From Amedibacterium intestinale (GTDB lineage: Bacteria; Bacillota_I; Bacilli_A; Erysipelotrichales; Erysipelotrichaceae): a DNA stretch of 64,000 bases. The notes beneath the pieces were generated by a model. It was not told the origin of the DNA and did no database searches. It saw only the letters and a list, made by a program, of their open reading frames with translations. How positions within the stretch are numbered: the stretch's first letter is position 1; each line of letters begins with the position of its first letter. Where the stretch lies: contig NZ_AP019711.1 of NCBI RefSeq assembly GCF_010537335.1, forward strand, positions 186,001 to 250,000, given 5' to 3'. A program made the translations under genes and the position numbers. Below are positions 51,006 to 60,353 of the stretch, one piece after another.

Positions 51006-52154
51006 ATGTTAATTAAAAATGGTAAAATCTATACGATGGAAAACAGAGAAATTTTTATTGGGGATATTCGAATTTTAGATGGGCATATTAGTGAAATAGG
51101 TGCGCATTTGGAACAATTAGAAGATGAGGATGTTCTTGATGCGACTAATAAATATGTGTATCCTGGTCTTGTAGAGGCACATTGTCATTTAGGAATGGAA
51201 GAGTCGTCTATTCGCATGGAAGGAAATGATGTCAATGAAAGCAGTGATCCTGTTACACCTCATGTAAGAGCGATTGATGGCTGTAATCCAATGGATGAAA
51301 CAATACGTCATGCATGTGAAGCAGGTGTTACTACAGTTGCTGCAGGACCTGGCAGTGCCAATGTCATTGGTGGAACTTTTATGGTTTATAAAACCTATGG
51401 AAACTGTATAGATGATATGGTTATTAAAAATCCAGTTGCCATGAAGTGTGCTTTTGGTGAAAATCCAAAACGTGTATATCAGGAATCTAAAATTAAGACT
51501 AGAATGAATATTGCGGCTCTTTTAAGGGAAACTTTATATAAAACAAAAGAATATATGGAAAAGAAAGAGAGTGCACGAAGAAATGCAGGAAATACACCTG
51601 CATATGATATGAGGTTAGAAGCAATGATTCCAGTATTAAAAAAAGAAATTCCTTTGAAATGTCATGCGCATCGTGCTGATGATATATTAACAATTATACG
51701 TATTGCGAAAGAATTTGACATTGATGTTACTTTGGATCATTGTACAGATGGAGAAGTGATTAAAGAGAAGATAAAAGAAAGTGGATATCCTGCAATTGTA
51801 GGTCCTGCCTTAACACATAAAAGTAAGTTTGAATTAGCAAACAAATCATTTACAACACCAAAAACATTGATGGATGAAGGCGTATTAGTGGCTATTACAA
51901 CAGATTCTCCTGTAATTCCACAGGAATACTTATCTTTGTGTGCAGGATTAGCTATGAAAGCTGGGATGGAAGAAATAGAAGCTTTAGAGGCAATTACTAT
52001 TAATCCAGCTAAAATTTTAGGGTTAGATAATCGTTTAGGAAGTTTAAAAGCAGGAAAAGATGCAGATATTGTCATTTGTGATGGATCTATTTTAGACTCA
52101 TTAACAAAGGTAGATTATACGATCATTAATGGAAAAGTTGTATATCAAAGATAA
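51006..52154 (+). CDS. Amidohydrolase family protein (imidazolonepropionase-like)
   Basis: A 382-residue metal-dependent hydrolase of the amidohydrolase superfamily. An N-terminal beta segment (1-55) leads to the metal motif HCHLG (about 58), HAHRADD (about 222), DHCTDGE (about 243) and a catalytic Asp in TTDSPVIP (about 300), then NPAKILGLDNRLGSLKAGKDADIVI, the usual C-terminal seal. Substrates in this group include cyclic amides and dipeptides; none can be chosen. It stands alone with its own terminator. Confidence 0.87.
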   Translation: MLIKNGKIYTMENREIFIGDIRILDGHISEIGAHLEQLEDEDVLDATNKYVYPGLVEAHCHLGMEESSIRMEGNDVNESSDPVTPHVRAIDGCNPMDETIRHACEAGVTTVAAGPGSANVIGGTFMVYKTYGNCIDDMVIKNPVAMKCAFGENPKRVYQESKIKTRMNIAALLRETLYKTKEYMEKKESARRNAGNTPAYDMRLEAMIPVLKKEIPLKCHAHRADDILTIIRIAKEFDIDVTLDHCTDGEVIKEKIKESGYPAIVGPALTHKSKFELANKSFTTPKTLMDEGVLVAITTDSPVIPQEYLSLCAGLAMKAGMEEIEALEAITINPAKILGLDNRLGSLKAGKDADIVICDGSILDSLTKVDYTIINGKVVYQR

Positions 52155-52160
52155 ATAAAA

Positions 52161-52208
52161 AAGAAACATAAGTTTCCTGTATTGCTTAACGCAGGAATTA
52201 TGTTTCTT
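52161..52208. terminator. Bidirectional terminator
   Basis: GAAACATAAGTTTCCTG / CAGGAATTATGTTTC in a long imperfect stem between convergent genes, with T-rich flanks on both strands. Confidence 0.8.
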
Positions 52209-52213
52209 TTCTT

Positions 52214-53002
52214 TTACATAGATAAGAAATGATAAATATTGTATATATTGATAAATATAATAACGATCATTAAACCGATAAACAATTTATCAACCATGGC
52301 TTCATTGATTTTCTTGTTGATCTTACGTCCAAAGATACCACCCAGTATTCCACAGATAACCATTCCAGCAAGCAAGAAGATGCTTATCTGACTAAGGTTA
52401 GTTGTAAATAGACTTCTTAATGTACTTGTTCCCTGTGAAAATAAAATGATATATAAAGAATTTTGTGCAGCTTCTTTTGTACCCATCGTAAAGAAGAAGT
52501 ATAAGACAACAAGATTAATAGGACCTCCTCCAATACCCAGGAAAGAGGAAATACATCCCAGTATGAAACCTATGATTAAACATAGGAATAAATTAGTTAC
52601 TCGATGTGTATGAATAGAATCTTTTTTTATCGTATAAAGCAAAGTTCCTAATGTGATCAGCATTAAGATAAAAGCCTGTACAGCTCCTGCTGTATTTGGA
52701 GTTTCAAATAAAGAAGCTACATAAGTGAATAACTCTTTTCCTGCTAGTCCTCCGATGGCAGCACCGATTGCTAAAGGAGTTCCAAGTTTCATATTGATGG
52801 ATGAATCTTTTGCGATAAGACTTTTACAAACGGAATATGTCGTCATTGATAAAACGGTACATCCAGATAAAAAATTAATAACAGATACATCTAATACACC
52901 AAAGGCATCCATGACAGGTTTAATGATGATTCCTCCACCAATGCCACAGATTGCACCTATGATAGAAGCAGAAAAACTAATGATAAAAAACAAGATATAC
53001 AT
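52214..53002 (-). CDS. TauE/SafE-family (TSUP) anion permease
   Basis: A 262-residue membrane protein with about eight helices in two repeated halves, each carrying a Gly-rich IGGG motif (GAICGIGGGIIIKP at about 20; SFLGIGGGPINLVV at about 150). TSUP proteins transport sulfite, sulfoacetate and similar small organosulfur anions. The ATG at 53002 has GGAGG upstream. Monocistronic; substrate unknown. Confidence 0.9.
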   Translation of the reverse strand: MYILFFIISFSASIIGAICGIGGGIIIKPVMDAFGVLDVSVINFLSGCTVLSMTTYSVCKSLIAKDSSINMKLGTPLAIGAAIGGLAGKELFTYVASLFETPNTAGAVQAFILMLITLGTLLYTIKKDSIHTHRVTNLFLCLIIGFILGCISSFLGIGGGPINLVVLYFFFTMGTKEAAQNSLYIILFSQGTSTLRSLFTTNLSQISIFLLAGMVICGILGGIFGRKINKKINEAMVDKLFIGLMIVIIFINIYNIYHFLSM

Positions 53003-53054
53003 ACAAACCTCCAAAACTTCTTTTTAACAACTTTTTAAGTATAGCACTTTTTCT

Positions 53055-54413
53055 TTAGGAAATGAAGAAGTCAGAAGATTTCAAATAAGAAATTAGAATT
53101 TCTTTCTTATTTCTTGCAGGGTCTTCCATTACGTACTTATAGAGAATATCTAGTTGTTCCTGTATTTGTTTTCCACTATATCCTAAACGGATAAGATCAT
53201 TTCCATTTATGTCTAATTCTTTTTTGGTAACATAATCATGTTGCTGTTCCATTAGATGAAGCATGTTTTTGCCTTGTAGTATGATTACAATCTTTTCTTT
53301 TACTTTTTCTTGATTTTTGGCATGATCATCTGCCAGCTGTATGTCTAGTGCTTGTCTTGCAAAGGAAAAATCATAATTAAAATAGGAAAGAAATTTTCTT
53401 AAACATGCTTTATCCAGTGTGATGTAGGTATCATGATAACGAATAAGTGTACATACTTTTTGAATTGTTTTTTTATCATATTTTAAATCTTGCATATACT
53501 GTTTTGCTTTTTGTTCACTAATAAGGGCATGATGTTTATAGTGAGCAATTCCTTGTTTATCTATAATTTCGCACTCGATCTTTCCTAAATCATGAAAAAC
53601 AATAGCGAGTTTGCTTTCGAGTGGATAACCAATTGTATGATTTAAAGCAATGTCTGTATGTGTAAATATATCATAACAATGCCATGGGGTAGGCTGTGTG
53701 TGATCATAAAGTGATTCGTAACCTGGAAGAATATAAGGTAAAACATAATTCTCTTTTAACATGTTTAATGTATTGCATAATTCTCCCATCAGCATTTTAT
53801 TAAATTCATTTCGTATTCGCTCTTTTGAAATATAGGTTAACAAAGAAACGCTTTTTCGCAAAGCCTCTTCTGTCTTTTTTTCGATAGAGAAGTGCAGTGT
53901 GCAATGAAAACGTAAAGCTCTTAGAATACGTAAAGCATCTTCTTCAAAACGCTTGTGAGGATTTCCTACACATCGGATTTGTTTGTTTTTAATATCTTCT
54001 ATACCTTGAAAAGGGTCAACAAATCCTTTTTCAGGATGCCAGGCAATCGCATTCATTGTAAAATCTCTTCGCTTCAGATCTTCTTCTAAAGAAGATGTAT
54101 ACGTTATGCTGCCGGGATAGCGATGGCTTTGATAATTTTGTTCTGTTCGATATGTCGTAATTTCTACAATTTTATTATTACAAAGAACACCTATGGTGCC
54201 ATGTTTACTACCTGTTGTTATTGTTTTATATCCATGATTATGAAAAAGATATTGCATGATTTCAGGTGTTGCATTCGTTGTTAGATCATAATCATTGCAG
54301 GATTTGTTCATTAACATATCACGAACGCAGCCGCCAACCAGCCATATCTCATATTTGTTATTTTCTAAAATCTTCATTATAGAAGAAACATCATGTGGAA
54401 TCGTGTTATTCAT
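53055..54413 (-). CDS. cca: CCA-adding tRNA nucleotidyltransferase with HD domain
   Basis: A 452-residue class II nucleotidyltransferase that builds or repairs the CCA end of tRNAs. The catalytic head shows LVGGCVRDMLMNKSCNDYDLTT (with the DxD of NDYDL), GTIGVLC and RRDFTMNAIAW; the neck has EDALRILRALRFHC, and an HD-type domain (FHDLGK at about 305) suggests an added phosphohydrolase activity. The ATG at 54413 with GAGGT upstream is preferred over a longer hydrophobic extension that has no homologous look. Confidence 0.93.
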   Translation of the reverse strand: MNNTIPHDVSSIMKILENNKYEIWLVGGCVRDMLMNKSCNDYDLTTNATPEIMQYLFHNHGYKTITTGSKHGTIGVLCNNKIVEITTYRTEQNYQSHRYPGSITYTSSLEEDLKRRDFTMNAIAWHPEKGFVDPFQGIEDIKNKQIRCVGNPHKRFEEDALRILRALRFHCTLHFSIEKKTEEALRKSVSLLTYISKERIRNEFNKMLMGELCNTLNMLKENYVLPYILPGYESLYDHTQPTPWHCYDIFTHTDIALNHTIGYPLESKLAIVFHDLGKIECEIIDKQGIAHYKHHALISEQKAKQYMQDLKYDKKTIQKVCTLIRYHDTYITLDKACLRKFLSYFNYDFSFARQALDIQLADDHAKNQEKVKEKIVIILQGKNMLHLMEQQHDYVTKKELDINGNDLIRLGYSGKQIQEQLDILYKYVMEDPARNKKEILISYLKSSDFFIS

Positions 54414-54470
54414 GGTTTTTACCTCATAATTATTATATAATGATGATGATAAAAATGAAAAGGAGATTCT

Positions 54471-55031
54471 ATGAAAAAAATTGTAGAAATTACGCATGAT
54501 ATACTAAAAACGTATTTCATAGAAAATTGTGTATGTGTAGACTTTACAATGGGACAAGGATTTGATACGCTATTTTTAGCAAAACAAAAAGAAATTTCTC
54601 ATGTATATGCATTTGATATTCAGCCACAGGCAAAGAAGATTACAGAAACCCTGCTGGCACAGGAAAATTGTCTTGAAAAAGTTGATTGTATTCTTGATGG
54701 GCATGAGCATTGTGATACATATGTCACATCTTATCAGGCAGGTATTTTTAATTTTGGATATTTTCCACAGGGAGACAAAAACATTACAACATTACTAGAA
54801 ACAAGTAAAATAGCAGTAGAAAAAGCGTTAAAACTGTTGAATGTTCATGGAGCACTTGTGTTGACTTTATATCCAGGACATGAGGAAGGAAAAATGGAAA
54901 GCTGTTACTTTGATACATGGTGCAAAACTTTGCATTCTCGCTATTACAGTGTCATGAAGATATGTATGCAAAACAAAAAAGATGCACCATATGTATTAGT
55001 TATTGAAAAAATCAAGGAGGAAAGAAAATGA
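54471..55031 (+). CDS. mnmM: tRNA methyltransferase MnmM-like (YtqB family)
   Basis: A 186-residue class I SAM-dependent methyltransferase: DFTMGQGFDTLFLA (SAM motif I), VYAFDIQ (motif II), FNFGYFPQGDKNITT (family-specific stretch), VLTLYPGHEEGKMES and PYVLVIEKI. This order matches Bacillus YtqB/MnmM, which methylates nm5U34 in tRNA to mnm5U34. It overlaps the HAD gene by 4 bp (ATGA). Confidence 0.88.
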   Translation: MKKIVEITHDILKTYFIENCVCVDFTMGQGFDTLFLAKQKEISHVYAFDIQPQAKKITETLLAQENCLEKVDCILDGHEHCDTYVTSYQAGIFNFGYFPQGDKNITTLLETSKIAVEKALKLLNVHGALVLTLYPGHEEGKMESCYFDTWCKTLHSRYYSVMKICMQNKKDAPYVLVIEKIKEERK

Positions 55032-55663
55032 TAAAAGCAGTTGTTTTTGACATGGATGGGGTTTTGGTAAACAGTGAACCGGAAAATTTACGTATCTTAA
55101 AAGAATTTATGATGGAAAATGAAGTGGAGCCAAGTGATGAATTTCTTGCATCTTTAATAGGTACTTCTTATGATGTAACTTGTGAAAAAAGTGCAGAACT
55201 GATGGGAAAAGACTGGACAATGGAGGCTTTTCGAGAGGGGTATGAAGCATATGATTTGCAGCATCCATATGATTATGGAAAAGTATTGAATCCACAGGTA
55301 AAGGAAACTTTAGATTGGTTAAAGGAACATGAATATCGTATCGCATTGGCAAGCAGCAGCCCAATAAGATTAATATATAAGATGCTGGAAGAGTGTGGTT
55401 TGGAAGAATATTTTGAAGTGATTACAAGCGGAGAGAATTTTGACGAAAGCAAACCAAATCCAGAAATTTATTTACATACGATTGAAAAATTAGGATTACA
55501 GCCTTCAGAATGTATGGCAGTAGAAGATTCCGTATATGGTATTGAAGCAGCTCTTCGTGCGGGCATGGAAGTTTGTGCATATCGTGATTATGAATATGAT
55601 ATTGATCAAAGTGCTGCTGATCATATCGTTGATCATATGCTGGATATAATAAAGTATTTATAA
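55028..55663 (+). CDS. HAD-family hydrolase (beta-phosphoglucomutase-like phosphatase)
   Basis: A 211-residue HAD phosphatase with motif I FDMDGVLVNSEP (nucleophile Asp8, acid/base Asp10), a helical cap (about 15-85), motif II ALASSSP, motif III Lys in ESKPNPEIYL and motif IV VEDSVYGIEAA. The PEN and SSSP patterns are typical of the subgroup with beta-phosphoglucomutase and sugar phosphatases. Translationally coupled to mnmM. Confidence 0.92.
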   Translation: MIKAVVFDMDGVLVNSEPENLRILKEFMMENEVEPSDEFLASLIGTSYDVTCEKSAELMGKDWTMEAFREGYEAYDLQHPYDYGKVLNPQVKETLDWLKEHEYRIALASSSPIRLIYKMLEECGLEEYFEVITSGENFDESKPNPEIYLHTIEKLGLQPSECMAVEDSVYGIEAALRAGMEVCAYRDYEYDIDQSAADHIVDHMLDIIKYL

Positions 55664-55666
55664 TGT

Positions 55667-55693
55667 AAAAAGCAGAAATTCTCTGCTTTTTTT
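55667..55693 (+). terminator. Terminator of the mnmM-HAD pair
   Basis: AAAAGCAGA / TCTGCTTTT followed by TTT. The remaining gap to clpB holds only the double-CIRCE promoter. Confidence 0.88.
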
Positions 55694-55807
55694 CTGCTCA
55701 TAAGTTATTAGAATTGTTGTGTTTGCGGATTATAAAGTACATAAAAAACAGAATAAGGATGAGGCAGATTGTGAAAAATAGTAGAAGGAAATAAAAAAAT
55801 ATATTTT

Positions 55808-55880
55808 TTAGCACTCTTATATTGACAGTGCTAAAAGAAGTGTTATAATACAGTTAGCAATCAAAGTGATAGAGTGCTAA
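55808..55880 (+). promoter_or_regulatory. clpB promoter with two CIRCE operators
   Basis: CIRCE 1: TTAGCACTC, 9 bp, CAGTGCTAA (55808-55834). CIRCE 2: TTAGCAATC, 9 bp, GAGTGCTAA (55854-55880). TTGACA (55822-55827), 16 bp, TATAAT (55844-55849). The layout is nearly identical to that of hrcA. Confidence 0.95.
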
Positions 55881-55896
55881 AAAGGAGTGTGATATC

Positions 55897-58458
55897 ATGA
55901 ATTTTGAAAAAATGAGTGAAAAACTGCAGGAAGTCATTATGCATGCTGTGGAAATCTGTAAAAGTTATCAGCATGCAAGTATCGATACGATACAAATGTT
56001 GAAAGCAATTTTTGAAAATGATGTATTGGATGGCTTGTTAAAACGTTTGCAGATTGATAAAACACGTGCTTTGCAGATGATTGATGAGGAAATGGGCAGA
56101 GTGGCACGAAGTTCTAATGTAAATCCTCAATTTACTAATGAAGTAGTGTCTTCTTTTACAAAGGCACAGCAGTGGAGCGATAGTGTACAGGAGACATATT
56201 TAAGTGTTGCCAGTGTATTTATCAGTCTTATGTTTAACAAATCTTATATCTCAAAGAAATTGGTAAAAGAGTTTCATTTGAAAGAAGATGTCTGTAAGGA
56301 AGAAGAGTTAAAACGTCGTGGGGGAAAGAAAATGGATTCTCCAAATGCAGAAAGCAATGTAGAGGCTTTAAGCAAATATGGAAGAGATTTAGTTGAAGAT
56401 GTTAAAAATGGAAAAATTGATCCTATCATTGGACGTGATGATGAAATTCGAAGAGTGATTCAGATCTTATCTCGTAAAACCAAAAACAATCCGGTGCTGA
56501 TTGGAGAGCCTGGTGTTGGGAAAACAGCTGTTGTAGAAGGAATTGCATGGCGTATCATGAAAGGTGATGTGCCTGGCAGCTTGAAAGATAAGAAACTGAT
56601 GGAATTGGATATGGGTTCTTTGATTGCCGGTGCAAAATATCGAGGAGAATTTGAAGAACGTTTAAAAGCTATTTTGGAAGAAGTAAAAGCAGCACAGGGA
56701 AATATTATCTTGTTTATTGATGAAATCCATAATCTTGTTGGTGCTGGTAAAACAGAGGGCAGTATGGATGCTGGAAATATGCTGAAACCTATGCTGGCAC
56801 GAGGAGAACTTCGCTGTATTGGTGCGACAACGTTTAATGAATATCGTCAATATATTGAAAAAGATGCAGCACTGGAGCGACGTTTCCAAAAAGTAATGGT
56901 ACAGGAGCCAACGGTAGAAGATACCATTAGTATTCTTCGTGGACTAAAAGATCGCTTTGAATCTTATCATGGAGTAAAAATCTTAGATGAAGCTTTGATT
57001 GCGGCTGCGACTATGTCCAATCGCTATATAAGTGATCGTTTCTTGCCGGATAAAGCTATCGATTTAGTTGATGAAGCCTGTGCAATGCTTCGTGTAGAAA
57101 TGGAATCTATGCCGCAGGAACTGGATGAATTGCAGCGTAAGATCATGCAGCTTCAGATTGAAGAGACAGCTTTAAAGAAAGAAGAAGATAAGAAATCCAA
57201 AGAGCGTTTGGAAGATATTCGCTCTGAGTTAAATGAACTTCGTGCAAAAAAAGATGTATTATATACAAAATGGGAAGATGAAAAAGCAGAATTAGAAGAA
57301 AGCAAAGATGCGAAAGTTCGTCTTGAAAAAGCTCGTTTAGAATTGGAACAGGCACAAAATGAAGCACGTTATGAAGATGCCGCAAAATTACAGTATGCGA
57401 CAATACCGCATTTGGAACAGTTGATCAAGAAGCAGGCAGAAAAAACAAAAGATGAAAATGCTTTGATTCAGGAAACGGTTAATGAAGAATTGATTGCGAA
57501 AATTGTTTCCAGATGGACAGGAGTAGAAGTATCTCGATTGGTAGAAAGTGAACGTCAAAAACTGCTGCATCTAAAAGAAGCTTTACAAAAACGTGTCATT
57601 GGACAGGATACAGCACTAGAATTAGTCAGTGATGCGATTTTAAGAAGCAAGGCACAGATTCAAGATGAGAATCGACCTATTGGAAGTTTCTTGTTTTTAG
57701 GACCTACCGGTGTTGGTAAAACAGAGGTTGCGAAAGCTTTGGCAGAACAGCTGTTTGACAGTGAAAGTCATATCGTTCGTATTGATATGAGTGAATATAT
57801 GGAGAAACACAGTGTATCTCGTTTAATTGGTGCTCCTCCAGGATATGTAGGATATGAAGAAGGTGGACAGTTAAGTGAGGCAGTACGTAGAAATCCATAT
57901 TCTATTATCTTGTTTGATGAAGTGGAAAAAGCACATCCAGATGTCTTTAATGTATTGCTTCAGATTTTGGATGATGGACGTATTACCGACAGCAAGGGAG
58001 TTACGGTTGACTTTAAGAATACATTGCTGATCATGACAAGTAATTTAGGAAGTCAGTTTGCCTTTGATAAAGAAAACCAGCAGGAAAACTATATGAAAGA
58101 AGTAAAGAAATACTTCAAACCTGAATTTATTAACCGTATTGATGAAATCGTTGTATTTAATGCATTGAATGATGATATGCTAGGTAAGATTGCTCATAAA
58201 TTTATGAACGAATTATCTCAGCGTTTGAAAAATAAAGATATCCAGCTGCATGTAAGTGATGCTGTATATTACAACATCGCGACACAGGGGGTAGATCCAG
58301 TATTTGGAGCTCGTCCTATGAAACGATATATTCAACGTAATATTGAAACTTTGATTGCGAAAAAGATGATTGAAGGAAATGCAGGAAAAGATGATATTGT
58401 GGATGTAGATGTAGTGGATGGAGAATATGTAGTAAATATTCGTCATATGGATGCATAA
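55897..58458 (+). CDS. clpB: ATP-dependent disaggregase ClpB
   Basis: An 853-residue Hsp100 that reactivates aggregated proteins with DnaK/DnaJ/GrpE. N domain (about 1-145), AAA-1 with GEPGVGKTAVVEG (about 205) and FIDEIHNLVGAG, a coiled-coil middle domain (about 400-520, required for DnaK cooperation), AAA-2 with GPTGVGKTEVAKA (about 605) and a C-terminal domain. The middle domain distinguishes it from ClpC/ClpA. It has its own double CIRCE and is therefore in the HrcA regulon here. Confidence 0.97.
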   Translation: MNFEKMSEKLQEVIMHAVEICKSYQHASIDTIQMLKAIFENDVLDGLLKRLQIDKTRALQMIDEEMGRVARSSNVNPQFTNEVVSSFTKAQQWSDSVQETYLSVASVFISLMFNKSYISKKLVKEFHLKEDVCKEEELKRRGGKKMDSPNAESNVEALSKYGRDLVEDVKNGKIDPIIGRDDEIRRVIQILSRKTKNNPVLIGEPGVGKTAVVEGIAWRIMKGDVPGSLKDKKLMELDMGSLIAGAKYRGEFEERLKAILEEVKAAQGNIILFIDEIHNLVGAGKTEGSMDAGNMLKPMLARGELRCIGATTFNEYRQYIEKDAALERRFQKVMVQEPTVEDTISILRGLKDRFESYHGVKILDEALIAAATMSNRYISDRFLPDKAIDLVDEACAMLRVEMESMPQELDELQRKIMQLQIEETALKKEEDKKSKERLEDIRSELNELRAKKDVLYTKWEDEKAELEESKDAKVRLEKARLELEQAQNEARYEDAAKLQYATIPHLEQLIKKQAEKTKDENALIQETVNEELIAKIVSRWTGVEVSRLVESERQKLLHLKEALQKRVIGQDTALELVSDAILRSKAQIQDENRPIGSFLFLGPTGVGKTEVAKALAEQLFDSESHIVRIDMSEYMEKHSVSRLIGAPPGYVGYEEGGQLSEAVRRNPYSIILFDEVEKAHPDVFNVLLQILDDGRITDSKGVTVDFKNTLLIMTSNLGSQFAFDKENQQENYMKEVKKYFKPEFINRIDEIVVFNALNDDMLGKIAHKFMNELSQRLKNKDIQLHVSDAVYYNIATQGVDPVFGARPMKRYIQRNIETLIAKKMIEGNAGKDDIVDVDVVDGEYVVNIRHMDA

Positions 58459-58484
58459 GGGATGGGGATTTCCCATCCTTTTTA
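58457..58484 (+). terminator. Terminator of clpB
   Basis: A GGGATGGG / CCCATCC stem with a short loop, followed by TTTTT. Confidence 0.82.
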
Positions 58485-58581
58485 AATGTGTTAAAACATG
58501 TTATTTAAAAGGGATATCTTGAATTTTAAAAAGGAAAAGGGTAAACTATACTGCAGATGTGCCAGAAAGGAAAGATGGTTT

Positions 58582-59421
58582 ATGTTTGGGTATGTTGTTG
58601 TGAACAAGCCGGAATTAAAAATAAAAGATTTTGATACGTATCAGTCTTTTTACTGTGGCTTATGCCAGCAGTTAAAACAACGTTTTGGACAATTCTCACG
58701 ACTCGCATTGAATTATGATATGACATTTCTGGCTATTCTGTTAAGTGGATTATATGAACCAAAGACAAAAGAAAGAAAGATTCGCTGTATACTACATCCT
58801 GCACATAAAAAAGATGTTTTAGAAAATACTTATATTACATATGCTGCAGATATGACGGTTTTGTTGACGTATTTAAAATGTCAGGATGATTGGGAAGATG
58901 AGCATTCTTATAAGGCAAAAGCATTTCAGAAAATTCTGCATCGGCAGTATCAAAAAGTCTATGAGAAGTATCCTGAAAAATGTGATATCGTAATACAGGC
59001 TTTAAAAGAAAGTTCCTCTTTGGAAAAAGAAAACTGTGATGATTTAGATAGGATGTGTGCGTTAAGCGGGAAGTTTATGGCAGAGATTTGCTGTTATAAA
59101 GAGGATGCATGGATGCCTTATCTTAAAAAGATGGGAGATTATCTAGGCAGGTTTATTTATTTGCTGGATGCATACGATGATGTAAAAAAAGATAAAGAAA
59201 AGAATTTGTATAATCCATTAAAAAATAAAGATGAAAAACAACTGGATACATGGATACAGCCTGTTTTAGAAATGCTGATTGCGGAAAGTGCAGATGCATT
59301 TGAAATGCTTCCTATTTTGAAATATGAGGATATTTTAAGAAATATATTGTATTCCGGTGTCTGGGCAAGGTATTATACGGTAAAAAAAGCAAGGGTAGGA
59401 GAAGAGAATGGATCCTTATAG
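58582..59421 (+). CDS. DUF5685 family protein
   Basis: A 279-residue, mostly helical soluble protein of the DUF5685 family. The opening [40 protein letters not shown] has a CxxC pair and is typical; a later [17 protein letters not shown] motif resembles acidic Asp motifs of prenyl-synthase-like folds, but no activity is known. I start at 58582; a 28-codon extension upstream is unsupported. It overlaps the J-domain gene by 14 bp, an association that suggests a functional link with a chaperone. Confidence 0.82.
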   Translation: MFGYVVVNKPELKIKDFDTYQSFYCGLCQQLKQRFGQFSRLALNYDMTFLAILLSGLYEPKTKERKIRCILHPAHKKDVLENTYITYAADMTVLLTYLKCQDDWEDEHSYKAKAFQKILHRQYQKVYEKYPEKCDIVIQALKESSSLEKENCDDLDRMCALSGKFMAEICCYKEDAWMPYLKKMGDYLGRFIYLLDAYDDVKKDKEKNLYNPLKNKDEKQLDTWIQPVLEMLIAESADAFEMLPILKYEDILRNILYSGVWARYYTVKKARVGEENGSL

Positions 59422-60004
59422 AATATTAGGTGTTTCAAGAGATGCCAGTGAAGAAGATATTAAAAAAGCATATCGCCGTTTGGCAAAACAGTATCATCCG
59501 GATGTAAACAAGGAACCGGGTGCAGAGGAAAAATTTAAGCAGATTCAAAATGCCTATCAGCAGATCATGGATATGAAAAAACATGGTGGAAATGATTTCT
59601 GGCAGCAAAGTTATCAGCAAGGCTATGGAAATTATCAGCAGGGCTCTTATTCTAATGATTATCAAAGTGTTATCAGTTATTTGAATATGGGACAATATCA
59701 GGCTGCTTATAATATTCTTGTAAATATACAGGAAAGAGGGGCAGACTGGTATTATCTATTTGCAATTGCGAATTATGGAATGGGCAATAGCATTGCGGCC
59801 ATGGAGGCAGCAGAAAAAGCTTGTGAAATGGATCCCTCTAATCCACAGTATCGCCAGTTATATGCACAGCTGCAGCAGGGACGTGCCCGCTATCAAAATA
59901 TGCAGCAGCCATTTGGTTCTTTTAACTCTAACTGCTGCTGTCAGCTTCTTTTACTAAATATGTGCTGTGGTGGAGGATGTTATCCACTTTGCTGTTGTAT
60001 TTAA
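59408..60004 (+). CDS. J-domain protein with Cys-rich C terminus
   Basis: A 198-residue co-chaperone: J domain at 1-65 (HPD motif in [10 protein letters not shown]), a Gln/Tyr/Gly-rich linker (about 70-95), TPR-like helices (about 95-160) and a final Cys cluster ([22 protein letters not shown]). It lacks the zinc domain of DnaJ. It would stimulate DnaK on particular substrates; the Cys tail suggests metal or Fe-S chemistry or lipidation. Paired with the DUF5685 gene. Confidence 0.88.
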   Translation: MDPYRILGVSRDASEEDIKKAYRRLAKQYHPDVNKEPGAEEKFKQIQNAYQQIMDMKKHGGNDFWQQSYQQGYGNYQQGSYSNDYQSVISYLNMGQYQAAYNILVNIQERGADWYYLFAIANYGMGNSIAAMEAAEKACEMDPSNPQYRQLYAQLQQGRARYQNMQQPFGSFNSNCCCQLLLLNMCCGGGCYPLCCCI

Positions 60005-60058
60005 GTACAGTGTTTTTACATTGTGCTTTTTTTATGAGGTAAGTTTTTTTTAGCTTTA

Positions 60059-60099
60059 TTGACAAATGAGAAAATTCTGCTATACTTAGCCTGGGCTAA
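60059..60099 (+). promoter_or_regulatory. feo promoter with palindromic operator
   Basis: TTGACA (60059-60064), 16 bp, TATACT (60081-60086). The perfect palindrome TTAGCC-TG-GGCTAA (60086-60099) covers the end of the -10 and the transcription start, like operators of DtxR/MntR-type metal repressors. Confidence 0.7.
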
Positions 60100-60116
60100 C
60101 AGACAGAAAGAAGTTG

Positions 60117-60353
60117 ATGTATATGACATCTTTAAATACAATTCAGCCAGGAAAATCTGGTATCATTAAAACCGTTGGTGGAGAAGGGGCTTTAAGAAGA
60201 AGACTTTTAGATATGGGACTTACACCTGGAACCCATGTAAAAGTAAATAAAATTGCTCCTATGGGAGATCCGATGGAATTATATTTACGTGGCTATGTTT
60301 TGACACTTCGTTTAGATGATGCTGCAAAAATTGAAGTAGCGGAGGTGGAATGA
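60117..60353 (+). CDS. feoA: Ferrous iron transport protein FeoA
   Basis: A 78-residue SH3-like cytoplasmic protein that works with FeoB. The core GKSGIIKTVGGEGALRRRLLDMGLTPGTHVKVNKIAPMGDP is characteristic. The start could be 60117 or 60123 (both ATG); the ribosome site (AGAAAG) is weak. It overlaps feoB by 4 bp. Confidence 0.92.
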   Translation: MYMTSLNTIQPGKSGIIKTVGGEGALRRRLLDMGLTPGTHVKVNKIAPMGDPMELYLRGYVLTLRLDDAAKIEVAEVE

